In this document: positions 42,497 through 54,474 of the stretch, one piece after another
How the letters are laid out: each line of letters begins with the position of its first letter
Position numbering within the stretch: the stretch's first letter is position 1
NCBI GenBank assembly: GCA_028673005.1
Contig: CM054114.1
Coordinates: forward strand, 124,091,307-124,155,306
DNA from: Tanypteryx hageni
Lineage: Eukaryota; Arthropoda; Insecta; Odonata; Petaluridae
Direction of reading: 5' to 3'
Length of the DNA: 64,000 bases
Program-made: the position numbers and the translations under genes
The notes under the pieces: model-generated
What the model was told of the DNA's origin: nothing
Seen by the model: the letters and a program-made list of their open reading frames with translations, nothing else
Databases searched by the model: none

Positions 42497-43111
42497 CATC
42501 ATCATCATCATGCTTCTGTCCGAAGACAGGTTTTAACTGAATCGCTGCCTCCATTTCTCTCTCTCCCTAGAAGCCTCTTTTATACCTCTATAAGTAGTAT
42601 ATCCCTGCTTTATATTATCTAATATTCCTATTCTTTTTCTCCCTCTTCCTCTTTTTCCACTAATTTTTCCTTCTAAGATCGTCCTTTGTAAACACTGTCT
42701 TCTCAATATGTGCCCTATCCAATTTGCTTTTCTTTTCCTGATTGTTTTTATTAGCATCCTATCTTCTCCCACCATTTCTAATACTTCTTCGTTTCTCTTC
42801 CTCTCTGTCCATTTCACTTTCATCATTCTTCTCCATACCCACATCTCAAAACTTTCTAAATATTTTTCCTCCTTTCTCCTTATCGTCCACGTCTCTGCAC
42901 CATAAAGAGCTATGCTCCATATGTAGCATTTTGCTAATTTCTTCCTTGTTTCTAGATTTATTTTCTTGCTTGTGAGAAGCTCCTTCTTCTCGTTAAATGC
43001 TGCTTTTGCCATTGCAATCCTACTTCTGATGTCCTGTGTACTACTTCCATCCTGTGCTAAAATACTGCCGAGATATTTGAAACTACTTACTTGTTCCAAT
43101 TTTTGGCCATT
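42497..43111 (-). mobile_element. 5'-truncated non-LTR retrotransposon (LINE) 3' end
   Basis: The minus strand carries the C-terminal part of a reverse transcriptase ORF, a short 3' UTR (about 35 bp) and a (GAT)n tail next to TATCG. TCTTCGATAT occurs at 42487-42496 and again at 43112-43121, a possible 10-bp target duplication. 5' truncation, microsatellite tail and target duplication are typical of LINE insertion by target-primed reverse transcription. The first few codons of the open frame would then be host flank. Confidence 0.75.
42533..43111 (-). CDS. Reverse transcriptase C-terminal fragment of a LINE
   Basis: The frame is open for about 190 codons without a stop or frameshift and ends at TAA (42533-42535). 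It begins inside the RT domain: NGQKLEQV then SSFKYLGSIL, the conserved FxYLG segment after the catalytic palm. This is followed by SRIAMAKAAFNEKKELL, LAKCYIWSIALYGAETWT and RRKEEKYLESFEMWVWRRMM of the thumb and connection. Then come RKANWIGHILRR and the basic GKRGRGRKR near the end. These phrases are usual in insect LINE proteins annotated as endonuclease-reverse transcriptases. The endonuclease and the YXDD catalytic part are missing, so it is not functional. The lack of stops points to recent insertion. I do not assign a clade. Confidence 0.85.
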   Translation of the reverse strand, partial: NGQKLEQVSSFKYLGSILAQDGSSTQDIRSRIAMAKAAFNEKKELLTSKKINLETRKKLAKCYIWSIALYGAETWTIRRKEEKYLESFEMWVWRRMMKVKWTERKRNEEVLEMVGEDRMLIKTIRKRKANWIGHILRRQCLQRTILEGKISGKRGRGRKRIGILDNIKQGYTTYRGIKEASREREKWRQRFS

Positions 43112-43269
43112 TCTTCGATATACCAAACGCCATTATTCGCCTTTAACGAGTCCTTTTAAACCGTTGAGGTCGCGCTAAATATCCCCGAAACTTCGCGTTT
43201 CACGTAGCCGCGTACGTCTGGACATTGCGCGCGGGTACGATCGCCTTTATAAAGACTTTTATATTAGCT

Positions 43270-43420
43270 TGACTTCTATGTACAGTCCGCGTGTTTCATC
43301 TGCTAAACTACCGGACGGATGTTGATGAAATTTGGTGCTTAGGACATCGGGGCTGAGAAACTAAGAAAATGATATATAAATGGTTCACGTAGCCTAATCG
43401 GGAGTGGCACTTTACTGGTG
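43270..43420 (+). repeat. Family F repeat, copy F1
   Basis: GTGTTTCATCTGCTAAACTA, GGACGGATGTTGATGAAATT and GATATATAAATGGTTCACG align with 60240-60390. Confidence 0.5.
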
Positions 43421-46400
43421 AATAAAATGAACTTCTCTTTATATCTCAAAATATAATTTATAACAATAAAGTCCTCAAACAAAATTCGTGGAACTAGTAA
43501 AATAGCACATGTTTTGTTCAGTACATTTCTGTCGAAGGAGTAGCCGATTTCAAGAAAATAAAACGAGAAAGTCGTAATTCACTTTGAACAGAAAAAATTA
43601 CCGTGTTTTTTTAAATTGGTGTCAGCGAAAACAATCTTCATGACAAATGAAGTGAACGATATCTGCTGCAAATACCAATTTACATTTAATATTCTTTCGT
43701 ACACAGGCAACATTTGATAAATGAAGGGAAATGGATAATCTACGACGAAGAAATTAACGTAAATACGTGTATTTCCTTTACGTACACACAGCGTTTGTAA
43801 GTGAAAAGATTTGGTTTATTTACGACGAAGGAATGAACGTGAACATAAAGATTATATTACTACTATTTGAGTGAGGTAAGTTTTAAATAGCTGTCGATTG
43901 TTTTATTAATTACAACCGATTAAGAAATAATTCGGCGAATCAAAAATTCGATATTTTTTGGCATACCAGTTCTCAGACATTATACTAATAATAAGCCATT
44001 GATATTTATCTTTTTTGACATGATTGCATGAATCGTAAAGAACGCCTCGCGTGTATGTACGCATGGTGTACGCGCATCTTTCCTCTCTTGTTTTAAAGAG
44101 AGCGAAAAATTGGGAAATACATGTAACAAGAGATGCCGTGAGTGAAATATGGGAGCTTTCCTGGAATGGCAATTAGACTTTAATTTTTCTTCGCATGCAT
44201 GTCGAAACGAAGGGTGCTAAATTAGGTGACTGGACGTCAACAGGAAGAAGGTCATCATCAATTTACACGGAAGGGCGCGAAAACGAAACCGTTGTCTTTA
44301 GCAGAGTCGATTCATTCACTGTATAGATCAGGGGGTCGTCAATCAACAGCCCTCTAAGAGCGTTTTAATAAGTCACGCGAAATTACGATGAAAAAGGGAT
44401 CGGTAAAATTTAACGCAGACAATCTGTTAGTTGAGATTGTGGTAAAAAAGTTGCACATTGAAATTTCAACGCTAAAAAGTTTTTATAATTGACTTTAGTT
44501 CATATTATGCTCCAGAATCCTTCGATGTAAGCCTTTTATGCAGACCATTGAAGCATTCGCAACTTCCAATATGGCTCGCCGACTAGCGCGTGACTTACAC
44601 TGAGGCACGCCATCCAGAAAAAATTTACAGATCACTGATATCGATTAAAGATTGTAAAAGATTTTAAAATTAAAACTGATACGCCATGTCCTTCGGATAT
44701 TTTTCAGGTTAATTTTTAATGGAAGACTGCGGTCTCCATGGCAATTGATTCTTTGTTTACTTGACTACCAGAGCGTCAAATGCCGATTCAAAACCGGATT
44801 GGGCAATTTTTAAGCCTCCTAACTTTAACTACGGCGCAAAGCATGAACGCGAATTGGTACCTCATGAAGTTTTGAAACTGCAATTAATTTCCACGGCGCA
44901 AAAGAAAAGTTTTTGAGTTCAGCATTTCCGTAACCAAGCAACGCGACCAAATTTTCAACCATTTTAACGATTATTTTTATCCGTTGGATAGAGACAGATA
45001 ATGACGTAACCGATGAAGATCGCCAAGAAAACACCTGCCGGCAATAAAAACGGCTGAGACATCCGTGCGCGGAGATTTCAGTTACAAGATAACTGCCCTC
45101 GGCATTAATTCAGCAACTTAAAAATGAAAATCTTACGAGTACAATCTGTATGCAAGACCGATTTTCAAAATGTCTATGCTCCGAGCCAAATCCAATAAAA
45201 CAGTCACGCTTTATTTCGACAACATCATTTGTCGGCATCACTGGCATTTCATTCAGGGTGTTCCGAAATGAATACAACAAAAACAAAAATTTAATTCTAG
45301 TTAATTAATGAGTTTCTATGGGTTTCATTATTAGCTAAGTATCATCAATCTAATTCGCACATATTTTCCAACACAGTCGTTGGGTTGGATAAGAAAACAT
45401 TATTGATACGACACTTAATGAGAACTTCTGAGATTGAAAAAATCAACGAAAACTTGTTTATCAAGTTAAATAAATTTTTCAGTCCTTAAGAGGTTATTTT
45501 CTTTTGAATTTTAGAGTTATCTAAAATAACAAAAAACTTGTTCAACTTTGTATTTGGTATATTAATTTTGGAGCACCTTATATCTTCTGAAGAGAAATTT
45601 TACTATAATTGCCCTTCAAAAATGGCGGATGTGCATAATTTTAACATTAAATTAAAATAAAATTCAAATAAAAATATCAATGAATGCACTAAAAGGTAAA
45701 CAATAAATATAAAATTCACACAATTGAAGATTCCACAAAGTAGAAATGGTTTTTGGCACGTAAAAGCTAGGCATATAACTTAAAAAAACAAGGTCAAACA
45801 ACGGCGGAGTTATGAGCCAATCAAAAGCGTTCGCAAAAAACAAACACAAAGAACTGGGCTTTTATATATTACTAACGGTTGTCGAATAATCACTAAAGGC
45901 AGCTGTTTGGTGCCGCATAACTTTCACGAACTGAGATTCCTAACACAAACATGAATTGTGAATTTATCACGTTTGGATTTGATTTTAATGCGGTTCGCGA
46001 CGAAGACATTTCATCGCTCGTCATTTCAAACATGTCCCTCGATTCTAGGTATCCTAGCAAACTTAAAGTGAACCCTGCAAGAACACTTGAGTGACGAGTT
46101 CCATTAACTCGTGCAAAAGATTGGGTAATTCCTTGGGAATACGATCTCTCTCTCTCTCTCTCTCAAAACAGTCCATTCGAAAAAGAAGAGAAAAGACCGC
46201 TGGGCGAACATAAACGCAGAGAGGTATTGCGGGAGCCATTGTTGAGCGCGTTGCTAAGTACGAGGCGAGCGCTGCCGCATCGCCATTATGGGAGAGCTCT
46301 TTCTTTCTTTCTTTCTTTTTAACAAAAAAAAACAAAAACGTTCTAAAAAGGGTGCATGAAGTTATTCACGTAGAATTCGAATCTCTAGAAGCCATGTTAA

Positions 46401-47357
46401 AACTTACGAAGTATTAAAGTGGTCGGAAAATAAGTCCGGATTCTTAAGATTTCAAAAAGCCAAAGTTTTCTTGCGAGGAACTAGCGTCCAAGCATTTTTA
46501 CGACTATAGCCTTTGAGGGATCTTCTCCATGGCAACTAGAAGGGAGTCGAAACTCTCTCAGTACTTTTCTTAAGCTACGAAGATGTATATATCACGCAGG
46601 TGTCGTTTGATCTACACATCTAGAAAAATAAACCTGCTTCGTGCTTCCATCTGTCCATTTAAAAATATCTGGTTTTGTGTAACAAAAAATTTACTTACTG
46701 ATCATAAAGGGAGTTTTTAAAGATTTTTTTACGAATTCATATAATTCGTGATTTTTCCGCAAGATTACCGAGAAAACTTCAGAAATCACGAACTGATGAT
46801 TTTGACTGTTTTCAGGCGTTAGTTGACTGTATTTTTCTAGGATAAATATAAAAAATAGCAAAATTTTGCAAATCGAGGCTCAGATGTTAGGGGAAATAAT
46901 TCGCACGAGCTGCGACACAACGCTGGCAGACAAAGCGATCACAAAAGGATAATTTCCTTTAGACAAAAAGGTGCAAGTAACATAATATTGCGTGACACGA
47001 AACTGAATTTATTTTATTTGTTATCGATGCGAAGACCCTTCTTTTACTCCCGCTAATCCCGAAATACGGTCTGCCACTCGGGAACGAGGGAAGCCCTTAC
47101 ATTTCCGCAAGCCATTCAAATGAGTACCTATCTTCTTTCCCTCTAAAGAGGCTCGGCTTATAAGAGCATTGGACTGTAAAAGGATACATAGCATGCTGTC
47201 TTTTTTGTTGCTTTACGTCGTGTTTTCGCGTGGGATATTTGGACAACGAGAGAAGATGATGGGTAAAACACCATCACGAACGAGTAAGGAGATCTAACAG
47301 TCTACTAATAAGTAAGATACCCTTGCTTTAGTAAAAGCACGTTTTCTTTGCATTTTT
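43421..47357. other. Long stretch without recognised gene
   Basis: AT-rich. Contains an AAAGAACGCCTCGCGTGTATG phrase at 44038 (first 20 bases AAAGAACGCCTCGCGTGTAT) that recurs as AAAGAACGCCTC at 61186, a CAGGGGGTCGTCAA phrase at 44329 that could be a lone hAT end, a (TC)n run at 46145-46164 and a (TTTC)n run at 46299-46318. At 46419 GTGGTCGGAAAATAAGTCCG looks like a transposon end without a visible partner. Open frames are all short and motif-free. Confidence 0.4.
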
Positions 47358-47877
47358 TAGGGTTCTGGTTTGCCTCCCCCTTTGGGGAGAGAAAAACACG
47401 CACCGGTGGAATGTAGATACTCACTAGATCTTCATATTCGTAAAAAATTCACTCCTCTAGCATCAGTAGTATGTATACAATGCCATTACAAAATTTTGAA
47501 TTTTCTGGATTTGAAACCACCTGGCGGAAAATCTATGAACTACTTGATCACTGGAAAATATATAGATTAATAAAGAGCTATCTAATTCACAAAGGAATTT
47601 CCAATGAGTTCAAGAAGTTTTTTTTAGTAGGCTACAACACTATCTGGAAAATTCGATTTATCCGATTTTTGAGCCACTTAGCGGAAAACTTATGAACTAC
47701 TTTGGGAATCCAATCGGTTAAAAATTCCTAGTTTGACAAGAGCTATCGAATTCAAAAAGGATTTTCCAAAAACCCCTCAAAACAAAAAAGTATTTCACAC
47801 AGACGGACGGACGAACAGACAATGCGATCGCATGAGCAGGTTTTTTTTTCTTTTAAGAAAACGTGCTAAAAAGGAGG
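47358..47877 (+). repeat. Family E repeat, copy E3
   Basis: Uninterrupted copy from GGGTTCTGGTTTGCCTCCCC to TTAAGAAAACGTGCTAAAAA. It provides the empty site for the MITE in E2 (GAACTACTTTGG). Confidence 0.7.
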
Positions 47878-48039
47878 AATCGAAATAAACCAAAGGAAAA
47901 AATACGTGGCTCACATTTTATCTTGCAAATCAAGATGCTAAGCAAAGTAACCTAAATATATAGCAATTGCCCGTCAAATATGACGGGTATGTGCAGATTA
48001 TGTATTAAAATTAAGGTACTTCCCATTCGTCCTCCCTTA

Positions 48040-48300
48040 CTCTCTGCCTTTCTCCCATTCTCTTCCCTCCCTCTCCCCCTATTCTCTCTCCATCCCACTC
48101 CCCTTATTCTCTCTCCATCCCTCTCCCCCTATTCTCTCTCCATCCCTCTCCCCCTATTCTCTCTCCATCCCTCTCCCCCTATTCTCTCTCCATCCTATTC
48201 TCTCTCTCCATCGTATTTTCCCTCTTTCTTCTTCTCATTCTTCTCTCTCCCTCTTATTCTTCACCCTCCTCTTTTCTTCCCACCCTCCTCCGACCCATTC
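48040..48300 (+). repeat. CT-rich tract with 25-bp minisatellite
   Basis: TATTCTCTCTCCATCCC recurs at 48080, 48105, 48130, 48155 and 48180, exactly 25 bp apart, and then degenerates. The surrounding DNA is looser CT-rich sequence. The Ser/Pro/Leu-rich frame is an artefact. Confidence 0.9.
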
Positions 48301-48824
48301 TGCTCCCTTTCTTATAACATTTAATTAGTTTTATTCGGAGGAAGGGCAATATATCTCCCCTCAAAATAGCGCCACAAATGGACAGTTATTTCTTTAATTA
48401 CCATGTCAACCTTAAATAAAAAATTTTGATTAGCTCATTATATAACTTTCTGCCAAATGTCAATTTTCTATCTACATCATTGACCGAGTTATTCGCGTTT
48501 TAATAGCTTGACACTCAGACCAACGGACTGAAAACTTAGACTTTTGTTATTATATTTGTGATTCTTTGATTTTTTTAAAAACTCTATTTCTCTCCCTATT
48601 TCCAAAACCGTCCTCAAGTACTCCATTCTTCTAAATAACTCTCGTAACCTATCCCACAATCCTTCACGCTATAAATATTTTACATGCTCGGTTTGTTTAT
48701 TAAAACGTCCAGCAAATACCTCCGATTTTCATACCGTTTCTATTTCAATAATATTGAATTTAGCTCATCATAACGATTTTAATCTTTTAAAATAGTATTT
48801 TAGGTTTTTTGGTATACCTTCTCG
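48301..48824. other. Unassigned sequence
   Basis: The phrase CGAGTTATTCGCGTTTTAAT at 48487 recurs as CGAGTTATTCGCGTTTTAAG at 49350, so both probably belong to one old repeat. Confidence 0.35.
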
Positions 48825-49110
48825 TAAATAACGCAACGAATGTTGTTTACATTGATTGCTATTAAAGGATTTTCTCACTCCTTTCGTCTTTCTCTCATTC
48901 TCGTCTTAAAAGCCTTCAAAGCACGCTTAAACCCATAAGGATTGAAATAACAATAGGATTTCGAGGTTTAACAATAAAATTGGTAGGCATGGCAATATCC
49001 CGTTAAAATGACAAGATTTCCCCAAAATATGTGAATTAAACGTTTAACATGAGAGATTTCGAACTGTAGATGAATAACGATGAATATAATAAGAAACCTT
49101 GCAATTTTCC
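48825..49110 (+). repeat. Family C repeat, copy C2 (uninterrupted)
   Basis: Left part matches C1 (inverted); right part (ATAACAATAGGATTTCGAGG, GTTTAACATGAGAGATTTCG) matches both sides of the piggyBac insertion in C3. It therefore links C1 and C3 and supplies the empty site. Confidence 0.7.
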
Positions 49111-49957
49111 CTTAGAAATGGTCTATATCTAAAGGTCGTGGGTTAATTTTTTCTAACTTTAATCTCTAAATTAAGAAAAGCCTGCACGTCTAAAAGTCGA
49201 TTTTTACGTGTAATCTTATGAGGAATGCAAATAATCCTCTGGAGTCGAACCTTGGACATTTTTCGAAATTTTCTTTCGTCACCGCATTTTTATATTGGAG
49301 TAGATTATCTCTGCCGAATTTTAAGTTTATATATGCATATTTTATCGAGTTATTCGCGTTTTAAGAGCGTGACATGGACCAACCAACCAAAATAGCGTTT
49401 TATTATAAGGGGGATGCAAACGACGGTTAACATGTTAACCGAACGAGAATATCCAGCTCAACATTGATTGCAGCATTTATAGAATTATTTTTAAGTTTCA
49501 TAAAATTACCACATTATTTGTGAAAATACGCATTGATTTAAGACGCAAAGAAAATAATTTTAAAGTGTATAAATAACAGCATTTCCAGAAAAGCGAAATA
49601 AAACTATTAAGTTGAACGCCAGGATACCAATACCGATGAATCGCCTCTGGTGAAGGCTGTTATGCATCTCAAACACGTACATGGCTTTCGAAGAATGTTT
49701 TTGTGACCATTGCAGAGAAACACAGCAGCTTGTGAGCGAGATGGATGCTAAATCCGGGTTTTTGGTCGCGTTTAAAAAAAAAGAAAACGCGAAATTCGCA
49801 AAGAATTCGAAACCTATTTTTAAATCACGCCACGACTTTTAAGGTCAGTTGCTACAGAGAGCGAGAAAATGAGAGGCAGGAAGGGAATGGAAGGGAATAA
49901 GAGGATTTTAAGGACTGAATTTGGAGCTGGTTTTCGATAGAAAAGAGAGAGAGAGAC

Positions 49958-49991
<34 letters not shown>

Positions 49992-52174
49992 GGGGGAATG
50001 AGGAAAGTACGAAACAGGAGAGACACGAAAATGCTCAAATTAAGACGAATTTTATTTATTTCTCAAAGCTAAAAGAACGTATGCCTCGTTTTTATGCATA
50101 AGAACTCGCTTGAAAAAAAATCCCCGAAGAACTTTTTTTTAATTATAAGGAAACCAGAAGACGCCATCAAAGTGGGACTTGAAAAAAAAATTAAAAATTA
50201 AATTCTATTATGTCATAAATGTAAATTTTCCAATTAGGAAAACTTTCGCGCGCGTAAAAAAAACAAAAACTATTTAATTAAAACTAAATAAGAAACAAGT
50301 GAGGGAAGAATTGCAGAGAAAATTATATAAGACGCTTTTTTCTTGTTTTAGGATTGTGACGTCATCATAAGATTACATCGTCGGTTGAGACCGACGGCCA
50401 TATAATCTAGTCTATAAAATCTCTTTAAAAGCATAATATCTTTGCTACGTAATAATATGTTTCCCATTTCAAAGCAGTGAACTCGTTGCTATGGCAGTTT
50501 TATTTCAGACTGTGAAAAATCAGAAACTATTCCCTTATTTTTGGATTAAAAACAATTGTTCGCTTTCATTCGACAGGGATTTGAATTCTGTTTTTAAAAT
50601 ATATAAACCTCAGTCTTTTAGCTATCCAACTGTTCATGTCCCGAGCTCCTATCTCCGTTTTGACTAATTTAAAAATGCAAATTTATAATGCCCTACGCCG
50701 ATTTCAAGCTTTTCATATGGGAGTATAGAAATGATACAAAAGGGTCGGGCAAAGACTCCTCTGCAGTTGATCCTAGATCCACCAAATATGCATCATATAT
50801 AGATTACCCTATCCTGAAATTTTGGCTTCTCCAAAATGCAGGATTCAAGACATATTGCTCGAACAAACGGACAGACAAACCGAATATATAAGCGATTGAA
50901 AAAGCGCTAGAAACAATACAATTAAAAGTAAACAAGCAAAAGCAAGTGGCATCATAGCAACTGGGTTAGCCATAGCAACGACAGGTACAAATACGCTGAA
51001 AAACTATTCGAAAAAATGTGAAATTTATGTAAATACGCCAAAGACTTTAGAATGCAAGAGCGCATAGCGACGCCCTTATTAACAGTGGCAACAGAAAACA
51101 GGTTACTTGGATACATTAAAAGTGCAGAGGAACATTACGACAATCCACACTCAAAAACCTCCGATGCAGTAACGCATTCTAAATGGAGAAAGATCACGAA
51201 ATGAAATGTTAAAAATATTTCTAAATGTCAGCATTTCATTGATTACTCCACCAAAACCTTACGGGAGTCAAAATCTTTCGCCTTCCATAAGTAATGCATC
51301 CTCCATGGTTTCTGCTGAAGATAACGATTATCAGTACGGTAATAAAGATGTCATGCGAATTAAAAAAAACTATCCAAGAAATAAATTACGTCGTGTGCAC
51401 TGCTAAAGGCAACGCGGGATAGCAACAATGCGCCGCGTCACAGCAACCAATCTGTAAACGCAAAGCGTGGAAGAGAATGAACAAATGCGATCTAAAACAA
51501 TGCAGAAAATGAGGCGTATCTTTTTTTCCGATAAACCAGCTAAGATAATTTCCCTATCGTTAAAACTTTGAAATCCAATGAGCAACTCGTTAAGATATAC
51601 TGTTAAAAATCAATCGTAGACAACCATGTTGACAAATTCGTCGCCATAATAAGATATTGTCCTTGTCGATTCTCTGCGCGTTAATGCACACGATAATGTT
51701 TCCCGCAGATAAAGACGCAGGATACATATATGGCTATCTTAAGTCAGCATCATCCTCAAAAACGCAACCAGCCTTAATGTCATTTTTGTTGCCTTGCTTC
51801 TACTTTTTTTAACGCCCGACCTCAAATACGAGCTACTTCAATAGCCTCTTTCCTCGAATCCTCACTTAAAATGTTCATTAACTCTCAAAATCTGAGTCAT
51901 CCGTTTCTTCCTCCCTAATTAATCTTACGACATCTTTCCTGTTGTTATTTAATGACTCCTCTTTTGTTCACACTTCAGTTTAGCTAACGTCCTCCATTCC
52001 ATAGCTCGAAAACCTTCCCATGTGTTCACACCGTCTTTCCCAGAAACCGAAAATAAACACCTCACGCCAACATTATGCCTCACTCCGCATCGACATTTAC
52101 CTAATCTACTTCCGGGATCCTAATATCGCGTGTCACATCATTTATCGTGTTATCATAAATTCCTTCTCAACTTT
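49111..52174. other. Long stretch without recognised gene
   Basis: AT-rich with a (GA)n run at 49942-49991. Around 50855-50900 CGGACAGACAAACCGAATATA resembles the motif in the 5.1-kb tandem array (first part CGGACAGACAAACCG). Short frames have no motifs. Confidence 0.35.
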
Positions 52175-53010
52175 AGGCGTTTTTTACCAGCGACGCGGTA
52201 ATAGCGGAACGACTTGTGGGCACGTTTCGTCCGTCTGTCGTGACTTTCATCTTCTTAACCGATGGACGACGGATCTTGATTAAATTGAGTACGAGTGATA
52301 ATTATTAAAATAGACCGCCGTAGAGGGTGTCGGTGGCGGAGTGGTTAGAGCGTTGGCCTTCCACGCAGCGGTCCCAGGTTCGCTGAGGGCGGATTTTTCA
52401 ACCTGGGATCGTCTAGCCCCCTACTTGTGTGGTTTGAGGAGATCGCGCGAGTCAGCGCTCCGTCCTTTTGAAGGGACGTTAAGCAGTTGGCCCCCTTGGT
52501 ACTCTTCGTAAAGAGTAAGCTAACGTCGACACTGTGTTTCCCTCCTCCCTTCCGTGTGTGTTCGGTGTGGAAGGAGAAATGGCTATAATAATCCAAGAAA
52601 TTGATTAACCGGAAATTCCATAAAAACAAACATATATCGCCGTATAATGATTTTGAACTGCGTCCGTCAAACAGAACTTCCTCTTCATACGAGCACTTCA
52701 ATAAATTTATACTCGTGTCTCCTTGAATGGCATCGGTCAAGCAGCAATTAAATACCGCATTTTTCTCTCCATTACTCTTATATGATCTGTGAGATACATA
52801 TTTAAAAATTTATTCGGATAGAGGAAAACGGTCACCACAATAAGCCCGCGATACCACATAATTACTACTTACCGTTCCGAAGATAAAGATCCAAGAATTA
52901 CTCAACCTTTCGATAACGTTTCATACGCATTTCCCATAAAGAACGCCTTTGAAACCTCTGTTTATTCCATTTATCGAGTATGCTTTTCCTTCTTGTTTGC
53001 CTACTCTCGT
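52175..53010 (-). repeat. Family B repeat, copy B1, interrupted by a SINE
   Basis: In reverse complement it is colinear with B2 (60605-61105). Right part: TTTCCCATAAAGAACGCC, GCAATTAAATACCGC, GACGGACGCAGTTCAAAAT. Left part after the SINE: ATCACTCGTACTCAATTTAA, ATCCGTCGTCCATCGGTTAA, GTGCCCACAAG. Without the SINE the length fits B2. Confidence 0.7.
52323..52636 (+). mobile_element. tRNA-derived SINE, 314 bp, in family B
   Basis: The head has a Pol III A box (TGGCGGAGTGG) and a B box (GGTTCGCTGAG), with TTGGCCTTCCACGCAGCGG between them as in a tRNA. The body contains GGGACGTTAAGCAGTTGGCC and TACTCTTCGTAAAGAGTAAG (a hairpin). The tail is AT-rich. (A)CCGCCGTA before and (A)TCGCCGTA after form a decayed target duplication of about 8 bp. 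B2 lacks this sequence at the same place. A box, B box, body and duplication identify a SINE. Confidence 0.8.
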
Positions 53011-54047
53011 ACTGATCGCTTTATTGACCCGACAATCCTGAGCGGAAATATAACTAAGTGAAATGTCTAACTCGTTCGAACGATTCTTCAGCTTTTCATT
53101 ACACTACAACTAAATTGAATTCTATTCTTATTCCATGATTTTAATACGAATTGTGCCGATTCAAAAATCCTTGGCCTATGTTCAATTTTAACTAAAACGT
53201 TTCAGTTGTAAATTATACACATAAACATGCCTTCCACTAGCGCTAGGGACGCCCACAACACTAATTAAGTGCCCATTGGCTTCATTCCATCCCTTTCCAC
53301 CACCCGGTATCACCTATACATATATTAACCCATACTTCCTTTATATATGCATGCGTGTGCGTGTATGTGTGTGTCACACATTCCTTCTCCTTTCTTTATT
53401 ACCATGGATGACTAGAAGCAGTGGAAGGTGACTCAATTGTTTTGATCGCTGACATGCTCGTGATCTTTAGCTATTCACCGTGACAACAATAAAAGTTCAC
53501 GATCCGCTGATCGCCTCACTCGAGGTGTCTTTTATGAAAGCTATGACGCACGGTTGACCTACTTGAGAATCCATCAACATCGTCTATGACAGTTGTTCGC
53601 AAACCGACGTGCCGCGACGCACCGGTGGCGCCGCCGCGACAAATAACTCGATGTGTCGCCGTACATTTTGGAACTACTTTATGGAAGGGAAGAGCCCTCC
53701 TGACTTATTATTCTCAAGCTAAGAAACGAAACCTCTCGAAAATAACGTCACTTTATAGAAGGATTTGATTCGCAGTTTCGTTCACTTGGAAGAGAAACGA
53801 ATTCGGCAATTTTAGTCGTCGGACTATTTAATCACTTTCATTAAATAAACGCAATAACGTGAAATTAAATCAATGGAGGCGAGCAATAAGACGCAAAGGA
53901 AATCTAATCACGTTTTCATCGTACACTCTTTTAATTCGAACCATATGCGTCGTATGTATATACAGGGTCTGCCAATAAAAAAGAAAACTAGAATTCTTAG
54001 GTGCAAATTAGAAACTCACAGTTGTATTCATTCGAGAATATCATTAC
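53011..54047. other. Unassigned sequence
   Basis: A short GTGTGCGTGTATGTGTGTG run lies at 53353-53373. A 60-codon frame at 53586 (start context fair, no motif) lies in slightly GC-richer DNA. Nothing else was recognised. Confidence 0.3.
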
Positions 54048-54474
54048 AAAATCTGATGTGGCCACCACATGACTTTCTCCTTACCTAAAATATTTCCAAA
54101 AATCCCAAATAGGTTAAACGATAATAAATATTGTAAGAGACTGCGAGAAAAATCCAAAGACCTTATAAAGAACAGAAAATCTCATATCGTAACCTCCTGA
54201 TATTGGATAAGTGACAAGAGTAAACACCCACTTCCGGCTGACCGATTTTAACTAATAAGCTCTTGTCCCTCTAATAAAACTGTCAAATATAGAAATTCGC
54301 GTTGATTTGATTTACGGTTTTTGAATTAGAACGCCCACAAATTTCCAGTCACACAGAAATCATGGAGAAAATGGCCAAAACGTGTTCAGGGGACTTTAAA
54401 CCGTGTATTTCCGTTGTAATCTCGAAATCGATTTTTTTCACAAAAACATTTCCCATACTACGTAGGGAGAAAGT
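54048..54474 (-). repeat. Family A repeat, copy A3, internally deleted
   Basis: The minus strand runs from ACTTTCTCCCTACGTAGTAT to CATGTGGTGGCCACATCAGA as in A2. Compared with A2 about 250 bp are missing between GTTTACTCTTGTCAC and ATCCAATATCAG. Confidence 0.7.

Noticed and set aside
44329..44370. CAGGGGGTCGTCAA as a hAT terminus
   Set aside because: No inverted partner end or octamer duplication was found nearby.
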